Positions 41,949-47,483 of a stretch of DNA of 47,483 bases are shown piece after piece. The first letter of the stretch is position 1; each line of letters begins with the position of its first letter. Source of the DNA: Candidatus Polarisedimenticolaceae bacterium (GTDB taxonomy: Bacteria; Pseudomonadota; Gammaproteobacteria; Chromatiales; Chromatiaceae). The notes under the pieces are model-generated. The model worked only from the letters and a program-made list of their open reading frames with translations. It made no database searches and was not told where the DNA came from. The stretch spans positions 1-47,483 of the forward strand of contig JAKISI010000023.1 of assembly GCA_021648685.1 (NCBI GenBank). The letters run 5' to 3'. The position numbers and the translations under genes are program-made.

Positions 41949-43295
41949 ATGTACTGGCCAACTGAAGACACATTTATATTATTGCTAATAGGCGTTATTC
42001 CAATTGCGTTTATAATTGGCATAGCAGCTATTAAAGGTATTACTGAGCTTTTATCTCTTCGCTTTGTAGGTGTAATATTTATCTGGATTGGATATCACCT
42101 ATCTCCATGGGTTTCGTATATTACAGGCTCAGCATGGGATAATTTTCTACTGGTTCCTCTATTCATAGATGATGGTTTGTTTTTTTCTTCTTTATGCATG
42201 GTGGCATTGATGATTGGCTATCAGCATACTTATAACGAGGGTTTTTATACAGCCGAACATGGCCGTGGTGTGGGATTTAAGCTAACGCATATTCCAACAT
42301 CATTTTTGTCTATGCTTGCGATTTTATGTGGAATAGCATTTATAATCAGAGTTGGGGGAATAGAAGAAGTATGGGTGTCCTCGTATGGTAGGGGTGAGGG
42401 TCAGTTTCTAGCAAGAGACATATACGGTAAGCTTGCCCATATCTCAAACGTGCTGAGTACGCCATTGCAAATTGTTCTTGGTGTTGCAGCGTCCATTTAC
42501 ATACTTCAAAGAAAACAGATTGGTGCGCAGCTGCTGGGGTGGATGTTTTTGTTTGTGGCGTCTTTTAGTGTAATGCATGGGTTTAGCCGTGGTTCTGGAA
42601 TGGCTTTTGTGATTATGTCTTTCGTTGCACTACGTTTGAAAGGAAAACGAGGAATTGGCATCGCTGTTATTGCCATTGTTATAGCTTCGTTTTTGGGTTC
42701 TGTTGGCTATACCCAGAGAGGAGGAACTAGCCCTGGGCTGGGTAATTTTATTGCCGCAGCAGAAAAACATCTGTTTGAGGACACAAGTGATTCTAGCCGA
42801 ACTGCTCCTATAAAAAACTCGCTTGATGCTATGGCTCCATTCACCCGTAAGGCTCTATCAAAGGAGATTGATGAGCCTGATGAATTGGTGTACGGGGCAC
42901 GCCTTTTATGGAATCAAAATCCACTACCATCTGAATTTTTTCCTTTATATGAAATAGGAAGTGGGCTGTCAAAAATTATGGGTACATATGGACATACTGG
43001 GATTACAACCCCTGCACTGGCAGAGATCTACTATGCTCTTGGGTACTATGGAAGTGTTCTGTATTTATTTATTGGTAGTATCCTGGCTTGGTTTGAAAAA
43101 CAAGCAAATGCAAGGCGCGATATGATGGGAATGGTTGGGCTGTTATTGGTGCTTTCATCATGCGTGATTGGGTTACACAGTTCGCTAAGAGCAATGAGTC
43201 GTCCTTTATTATATGGCTATGTGATACTTATGGTGGTTATGTACATGCAGAAGAAAAGCTTCAAGAATAAAAAAGCAAGTGAAGAGGTTATATAA
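41949..43295 (+). CDS. Wzy-like oligosaccharide polymerase, second
   Basis: The 448-residue protein has about ten to twelve membrane segments (for example LLLIGVIPIAFIIGIAAI and ISNVLSTPLQIVLGVAASIY). It has a large loop with DTSDSSRTAPIKNSLDAMAP and LPSEFFPLYEIGSGLSKIMG, and a late ALAEIYYALGYYGSVLYLFI. It fits the O-antigen polymerase-like class but has no close signature I can name. The DNA is visibly more AT-rich than the core genes around 12-24 kb, a common sign of transfer in polysaccharide loci. Two polymerase-like genes in one cluster are unusual. Confidence 0.72.
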   Translation: MYWPTEDTFILLLIGVIPIAFIIGIAAIKGITELLSLRFVGVIFIWIGYHLSPWVSYITGSAWDNFLLVPLFIDDGLFFSSLCMVALMIGYQHTYNEGFYTAEHGRGVGFKLTHIPTSFLSMLAILCGIAFIIRVGGIEEVWVSSYGRGEGQFLARDIYGKLAHISNVLSTPLQIVLGVAASIYILQRKQIGAQLLGWMFLFVASFSVMHGFSRGSGMAFVIMSFVALRLKGKRGIGIAVIAIVIASFLGSVGYTQRGGTSPGLGNFIAAAEKHLFEDTSDSSRTAPIKNSLDAMAPFTRKALSKEIDEPDELVYGARLLWNQNPLPSEFFPLYEIGSGLSKIMGTYGHTGITTPALAEIYYALGYYGSVLYLFIGSILAWFEKQANARRDMMGMVGLLLVLSSCVIGLHSSLRAMSRPLLYGYVILMVVMYMQKKSFKNKKASEEVI

Positions 43296-43299
43296 GCTC

Positions 43300-43452
43300 A
43301 TGCCTCATAAGGTGGGTATGTTTCCCTATGCCATGTGTTGGTACCCAAAGGGGCAAAGAATTAAATATAAAGTGAGCATAAATATGGTGCAACTTGAGAT
43401 AGTGGGCTGTGATGTACCTGCTGTCTGGTCAGTGTGCAAGAAGGCAGGCTAA
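43300..43452 (+). CDS. Possible 50-residue small protein between polymerase and glycosyltransferase
   Basis: An open frame starts at ATG 43300 (MPHKVGMFPYAMCWYPKGQR and on) and ends with TAA at 43450-43452, one base before the next glycosyltransferase ATG. Only a weak AAGAGG lies 12 bases before it. Two cysteines and several aromatic residues occur, with no motif I know. It may be a leader peptide, a degenerated gene or chance. The position, filling exactly the gap and coupling to the next start, is the reason to list it. Confidence 0.25.
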   Translation: MPHKVGMFPYAMCWYPKGQRIKYKVSINMVQLEIVGCDVPAVWSVCKKAG

Positions 43453-43453
43453 G

Positions 43454-44644
43454 ATGAAGATTGCAGTTTTATTTCACAGAATTGGCCCATACCACAGGGC
43501 GAGACTTGCTGCTGCTGTGCAGCATGGGCAACTGGTGGCAATTGAGCTGTCAGGTAACGATAAAACCTATGCTTGGGATTTATTGGAGGGTGTAGATGGC
43601 TTTCAACGAGTTACAGTATTTCTTGGCAAGGATGTGGACTTTGAACCGCCTTTGATTGTTCGCGATCAGCTTTGGCGTACTTTGACAAAACAAAACCCCA
43701 CTGTTTTGGTGGTTGCTGGTTGGTCGGCGGGTTGGGCGCTATCTGCAATTCAGTGGGCAGTTGACAATAAACGGCCAGTGGTCATGTTATCTGCAAGTAC
43801 GGAGCAGGATGAAGTTAGAATTGCATGGAAAGAGATAATCAAGAGAAGGGTGCTGCGGTTTTGTGGGGCTGCTCTAGTGGGTGGGACACCTCATGTGAGT
43901 TATCTAACAAATCTTGGCATGTCTAAAGAGCGGGTATTTACAGGATATGATGTTGTAGATAATGTATGTTTTACCGCTGGAGCAGAAAAAGCAAGGCGAG
44001 ACGCAAAGCGTTTAAGAAGCGAGTTGTCACTTCCACAGCATTACTTTATGACCACCTGTCGCTTTATTGAAAAAAAAAATATTCCGCGCCTTTTAAAAGC
44101 TTACTCTATCTATCGCCAGCGGACTAGTTCTGATGCCTGGGGGCTAATGCTTCTTGGGGATGGCCCGCTTAGAGATGATTATTTTCGGTGCTGCCAAGAG
44201 CTGGGGCTTGAGCAGTCTGTTATCTTTCCTGGGTTTAAGCAGTACCATGAGCTTCCTGTCTATTATGGTCTTGCGGATGCATATATTCAGGCCAGCACAA
44301 CTGAGCAGTGGGGTTTGGTTGTCAATGAAGCCATGGCTTGCGGTCTGCCGGTTATTGTCTCAGAGCGTTGTGGTTGTGCGGTGGATCTGGTTAAAGAGGC
44401 TTGCAACGGGTTTACCTTTGATCCCTATGATGTGGATGCTCTTGCAGGTTTGATGTGCAAGTTATCGGGGAATGAAAGCATGAAAAAAACCATGGGGAAG
44501 GAGAGTCTAAATATCATCAACAGTTGGACGCCAGAGACTTTTGCAGAAGGCCTTTGGAAGGCGGTAGAGACGGCTTTAACATCGCCACAATTGCCGATGC
44601 GGTTTTATGACAGGGCGTTATTGGATCTGCTAATAAGACGCTAA
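43454..44644 (+). CDS. GT4-type glycosyltransferase
   Basis: ATG 43454 gives MKIAVLFHRIGPYHRARLAA, the expected first beta strand; a start at 43409 would add 15 unlikely residues. The 396-residue product has a GT-B fold, with the C-terminal ASTTEQWGLVVNEAMACGLP containing E-x7-E and GCAVDLVKEACNGFTFDP. It should act on the lipid-linked repeat unit. The donor sugar is unknown. It is followed within 11 bp by another GT4 gene. Confidence 0.87.
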   Translation: MKIAVLFHRIGPYHRARLAAAVQHGQLVAIELSGNDKTYAWDLLEGVDGFQRVTVFLGKDVDFEPPLIVRDQLWRTLTKQNPTVLVVAGWSAGWALSAIQWAVDNKRPVVMLSASTEQDEVRIAWKEIIKRRVLRFCGAALVGGTPHVSYLTNLGMSKERVFTGYDVVDNVCFTAGAEKARRDAKRLRSELSLPQHYFMTTCRFIEKKNIPRLLKAYSIYRQRTSSDAWGLMLLGDGPLRDDYFRCCQELGLEQSVIFPGFKQYHELPVYYGLADAYIQASTTEQWGLVVNEAMACGLPVIVSERCGCAVDLVKEACNGFTFDPYDVDALAGLMCKLSGNESMKKTMGKESLNIINSWTPETFAEGLWKAVETALTSPQLPMRFYDRALLDLLIRR

Positions 44645-44655
44645 GGTATGCAGCT

Positions 44656-45858
44656 GTGATTGAAAAGATGCATCAGCTAAAAGTTGGATATGTTACGGCT
44701 TCTGTTTCGCGTCAAGCTGGCGGTTTGTTTGGAGCTGTCTGTGGGTTGGCCAAAGCAGTTAATTGCAGCGATAAAATTAACCTACAGACCTTCAGCCTGC
44801 GGGATGCCTGTAGCGATAAGGATGCAGATAACTGGAAGGTGATAAAGCCTCATCTATTTGATGTCTGGGGGAGTTCAGCTATAGGTTATGCGCCGGATAT
44901 GCTACCTGCTATGGAAGCAGAAAAGTTGGATCTGCTCCATACCCATGGTGTCTGGATGTACCCTTCAGTAGCATCTTATCAATGGGCGCAACGTTGTGGT
45001 AGACCATACCTTATTTCAGCTCATGGCATGCTGGATACTTGGGCCTTGCAAAATAGCAAGTGGAAAAAACAAATGGCAGGTTGGTTGTATGAGGTGTCTC
45101 ATCTCAAGGGTGCCGCCTGTTTGCACGCGCTTTGTGAATCAGAAGCAATGTCATATCGTGCATTCGGGTTGCATAATCCAATATGTGTAATCCCTAATGG
45201 AATTGATCTTCCATTTGGCAAACGTGCGGCCTTTTCTCCTTGGGAAGGGCGGTTGCCTGTTGGCTCTAAAGTATTGTTATTTCTTGGGCGGTTACATCCG
45301 AAGAAAGGCATTGAGCAGCTTATAAAAGCATGGTCTCTTGCATGCAAAGCAGATAATTGCCTTAGTCACGATTGGCGGCTTGTAGTTACGGGTTGGGATG
45401 ATGGTGGTGGGTATGAGGCGGTACTAAGGTCGCTAACGGATGAGTTAAATGCTACCGCCCAAGTGTTGTTTACCGGCCCTCTTTTTGGGTCTGAAAAGCA
45501 GGCTGCTTTGGATTTTGCAGATGCTTTTGTGCTGCCATCTCTGAGCGAAGGTTTGCCTATGGCTCCCTTGGAGGCTTGGGCATCTGGCATGCCGGTCATT
45601 ATGACAGAACAATGTAATCTCCCTGAAGGCTTTGCCCATGAGGCTGCCATTAGAATAGAACCAGAAACTGCTTCCATTATGAGGGCTTTGCTTCTGTTAT
45701 TTTCTATGAGCGAAGATGAGTTAAAGGATATGGGTTTGCGTGGACAGCAATTAGTCCAGGAACGATTTACCTGGGATCGTGTTGGTGCTGAAATGTGCCA
45801 GGTTTATGATTGGATTTCAGGTGACAGCCTGAAGCCATCTTGTGTACTGGAAAGCTAA
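44656..45858 (+). CDS. GT4-type glycosyltransferase
   Basis: The 400-residue product has a GT-B fold with VGYVTASVSRQAGGLFGAV at the N-terminus (the usual glycine-rich loop) and LLFLGRLHPKKGIEQLIKAW. The E-x7-E motif sits in PSLSEGLPMAPLEAWASGMP. The GTG start at 44656 has AAGG nine bases before it; ATG 44668 is an alternative and would shorten the protein by four residues. It is the third such enzyme of the cluster. Confidence 0.86.
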   Translation: MIEKMHQLKVGYVTASVSRQAGGLFGAVCGLAKAVNCSDKINLQTFSLRDACSDKDADNWKVIKPHLFDVWGSSAIGYAPDMLPAMEAEKLDLLHTHGVWMYPSVASYQWAQRCGRPYLISAHGMLDTWALQNSKWKKQMAGWLYEVSHLKGAACLHALCESEAMSYRAFGLHNPICVIPNGIDLPFGKRAAFSPWEGRLPVGSKVLLFLGRLHPKKGIEQLIKAWSLACKADNCLSHDWRLVVTGWDDGGGYEAVLRSLTDELNATAQVLFTGPLFGSEKQAALDFADAFVLPSLSEGLPMAPLEAWASGMPVIMTEQCNLPEGFAHEAAIRIEPETASIMRALLLLFSMSEDELKDMGLRGQQLVQERFTWDRVGAEMCQVYDWISGDSLKPSCVLES

Positions 45859-45925
45859 GGAACGTGCAATCTGGGTTATTTGTATTCTTAAAAGTGAAGC
45901 GGGGTGGTCAATTGGATGCAGCAGT

Positions 45926-46519
45926 ATGATTGATATTATTCGGCCAGGCAGGGGTGGGGGTCTTATCTCTGCCCAGCCTCTCTCGCTACGTAATAAATTG
46001 ATGCGAACCCTGTGGAATATTGTCTGGCTGATTCTGTATCGTCCAACCCCGCGATTGTTGCACCCTTGGCGCTGTTTTCTCCTGCGCCTGTTCGGTGCAA
46101 AACTTGGCAAAGCCGTACACCCTTATCCTTCAGCTAGAATCTGGGCACCGTGGAATCTGGAGATGGGCGACCATAGCTGCTTGAGTGAGCAGGTAGACTG
46201 TTACTGTGTGGATAAGATAAGGATTGGCGCTCATGCAACAGTCAGCCAGTATAGCTTTTTATGCACTGCCAGCCATGACTATACCGACCCTGCCATGCCC
46301 TTGGTAACTGCTCCTATCTCGATAGGTGATCGGGCGTGGATTACCGCTGATGTGTTTGTGGCTCCAGGTGTGAGTGTTGGTGAAGGTGCAGTGGTCTTGG
46401 CTCGGTCCAGTGTCTTTCAAGATGTCGAGCCGTGGGTTGTGGCAGCGGGTAACCCGGCAAAATTTGTTAAGCCCCGCGTATGGTGTGTCAATAAGGAACA
46501 TAAAGATGACTCAACTTGA
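45926..46519 (+). CDS. WcaF-like acetyltransferase (hexapeptide repeat)
   Basis: ATG 45926 gives 197 residues and a sensible N-terminus (MIDIIRPGRGGGLISAQPLS); the open frame back to 45842 would overlap the previous gene. An N-terminal hydrophobic helix (LWNIVWLILYRPTPRLLHPW) is followed by a left-handed beta-helix of hexapeptide repeats, with QYSFLCTASHDYTDP holding the catalytic His, ISIGDRAWITADVFVAPGVS, and AAGNPAKFVKPR at the end. This is the pattern of colanic-acid-type O-acetyltransferases such as WcaF. It probably acetylates a sugar of the exopolysaccharide. Confidence 0.85.
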   Translation: MIDIIRPGRGGGLISAQPLSLRNKLMRTLWNIVWLILYRPTPRLLHPWRCFLLRLFGAKLGKAVHPYPSARIWAPWNLEMGDHSCLSEQVDCYCVDKIRIGAHATVSQYSFLCTASHDYTDPAMPLVTAPISIGDRAWITADVFVAPGVSVGEGAVVLARSSVFQDVEPWVVAAGNPAKFVKPRVWCVNKEHKDDST

Positions 46520-46736
46520 TATATCTGGGTACGTCTATTCAGATTCGGTTCTGAATAATGCCCATGGTTATCTGCTGCCGAGGGTACTCCAGTTGCTAGA
46601 CAAGCAGGGCATGCCTGCTTGTGGCAAACAGATCTTTGAGTTGGGCTGCGGTGTTTTTCAAGAGAGTTGTCGCCTAAAGTTTAAATTTATGCCGCCTTAT
46701 TTTTATCAACCTCTGACTTACCTTTCTCGGGATTAA
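46506..46736 (+). pseudogene. Methyltransferase gene cut by the IS3 insertion
   Basis: The frame begins at ATG 46506, overlapping the acetyltransferase stop by 14 bp, and reads MTQLDISGYVYSDSVLNNAH and on to KQIFELGCG, the first SAM-binding motif of a class I methyltransferase. At about 46652 the similarity ends, and the frame continues with unrelated residues (FQESCRLKFKF) inside the IS until TAA at 46734-46736. The domain is therefore broken after about 49 residues. The rest of the gene should lie beyond the right end of the IS, outside the window. Confidence 0.75.
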
Positions 46737-47483
46737 GATAAACCTTATCTATTCGATCCCAGTTTCTGGTCTCGCCTGTCCAACGACTTGGATTTTGAGA
46801 TCTGGCCTTTTCATAGACCTGTTTTCGCTTGGACAGTATTTGTATCTCTTCACCCGTATGGCGTTGCTCTGGGGTGACGAATTTGATCCCGCTGTGTCGG
46901 TGTTCATGGTTGTACCAATGGACAAAGCCGCTCACCCAGTCTCGCGCAGCACAAATGTCTACAAATGGCTTCTCTGGGTACTCAGGGCGGTATTTTAATG
47001 TCCGAAAAACAGATTCAGAGTAAGGGTTGTCATTGCTGACCGATGGGCGACTAAATGAAGGGACTATGCCTAACTCTTGTAATGTCGCTAACATCGTCGC
47101 GCCCTTCATTGGGCTGCCATTATCTGAATGTAATGTAACCTGATTACGCGCTATCCCTTCACGTTGACATATATCTGTCATCAAATCAGCTGCAAGCAGG
47201 CTTAACTCTTCACTGTGCACCTGCCAACCCACAATTTTGCGGCTATAAATATCCAAAACAAGATATAAGTAGAGGAAAACCCCTTTAACTTGCGTCGGTA
47301 AATAGGTGATATCCCAAGTGTATATTTGATTCGCTGCGGTTGCTGTCAATGCGCGCGGCTTGGTCACTTTTTTTGCAGGCTTGCTTTTGCCTCGGTGTTT
47401 CAGTTGGTCGTTATCATTCAGAATGCGGTAAAATGTCGCTTCTGATGCGATATATCGTCCAAGATCCGCGAGCTTCGGTACAA
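46652..47483 (-). mobile_element. IS3-family insertion sequence, right part outside the window
   Basis: The methyltransferase frame ends in ELGCG at about 46652, and IS DNA begins there, probably at TGTTTTTCAAGAG. The transposase stop lies 35 bases inside this end. The other end, its inverted repeat and any target duplication are not in the window, so the exact left boundary is an inference. Confidence 0.65.
46687..47483 (-). CDS. IS3-family transposase (OrfB type), 5' end outside the window
   Basis: On the minus strand the frame is open from the right edge to a TAA at 46687, about 265 residues. ATG 47367 is internal, because the sequence before it (LADLGRYIASEATFYRILND) is normal for the helical region ahead of the DDE core. 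The rve-type catalytic residues are Asp in TWDITYLP, Asp in LHSDNGSPMKG and Glu in NPYSESVFRTLKY. All three are intact, and no frameshift is seen, so the element may still be active. The N-terminal part and any OrfA are beyond the edge. Confidence 0.88.
   Translation of the reverse strand, partial: VPKLADLGRYIASEATFYRILNDNDQLKHRGKSKPAKKVTKPRALTATAANQIYTWDITYLPTQVKGVFLYLYLVLDIYSRKIVGWQVHSEELSLLAADLMTDICQREGIARNQVTLHSDNGSPMKGATMLATLQELGIVPSFSRPSVSNDNPYSESVFRTLKYRPEYPEKPFVDICAARDWVSGFVHWYNHEHRHSGIKFVTPEQRHTGEEIQILSKRKQVYEKARSQNPSRWTGETRNWDRIDKVYLNPEKGKSEVDKNKAA

Overview
The window reads as a chromosomal segment of a gammaproteobacterium. The order aroQ-accB-accC-prmA-zinc-ribbon protein-dusB-fis-purH-(lpxA-like)-purD is, apart from the lpxA-like gene, the order I recall from Pseudomonas and relatives; dsbD and cutA lie upstream of it, then fxsA and groESL. 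Cytochrome c4, Fis, DusB and DsbD fit the same group. I cannot name the genus. A free-living or host-associated marine or sulfur-oxidising gammaproteobacterium is plausible but is only an impression.

Layout. (1) 1-1147: two transposon remnants, the N-terminus of an ISNCY-like transposase running off the left edge and a decayed IS4-type transposase. (2) 1.2-8.4 kb: single housekeeping or accessory genes: nitrilase-superfamily amidohydrolase, SIMPL-domain protein, quinone-oxidoreductase-like MDR enzyme, cytochrome c4, an EEP-family hydrolase, a GGDEF diguanylate cyclase and an AmgK-like sugar kinase. (3) 8.4-11.25 kb: a compact minus-strand cassette of a Tat-signal-like protein, a PqqD-like protein, an HprK-related kinase and a nucleotidyltransferase. 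The last three are coupled by 4-bp overlaps. I consider this the best candidate for an uncharacterised system in the window. (4) 11.5-23.8 kb: the long minus-strand core cluster from cutA and dsbD through fatty-acid, shikimate, translation and purine genes to purD and a VanZ-like gene. Between purH and purD sit an lpxA-like gene, a MITE-like element and CAAGG-type repeats. (5) 23.9-29.35 kb: fxsA, a PAS-GAF-PAS-GGDEF-EAL protein, and groES-groEL behind a perfect CIRCE operator. (6) 29.4-31 kb: a broken trkH fragment and an orphan secreted Gly/Pro-tailed protein. (7) 31.2-46.7 kb: an exopolysaccharide cluster (outer-membrane barrel, Wza-like export protein, Wzc-like co-polymerase/tyrosine kinase, PHP-type phosphatase, TPR protein, two polymerase/ligase-like membrane proteins, flippase, methyltransferase, three GT4-like glycosyltransferases, acetyltransferase). 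It ends in a methyltransferase gene cut by an IS3-family element that runs off the right edge.

How the parts work together. The polysaccharide cluster looks like a Wzx/Wzy system: sugars are assembled by the glycosyltransferases, modified by the methyl- and acetyltransferases, flipped, polymerised, length-controlled by the tyrosine kinase/phosphatase pair and exported through the Wza-like protein and perhaps the barrel. No priming glycosyltransferase is visible, so it is encoded elsewhere or beyond the IS. Two c-di-GMP enzymes in the window could influence such a system, but nothing here proves a link. The 8.4-11.25 kb cassette combines a PqqD-type peptide-binding protein with a kinase and a nucleotidyltransferase beside a signal-bearing small protein, which suggests post-translational modification of a peptide or protein.
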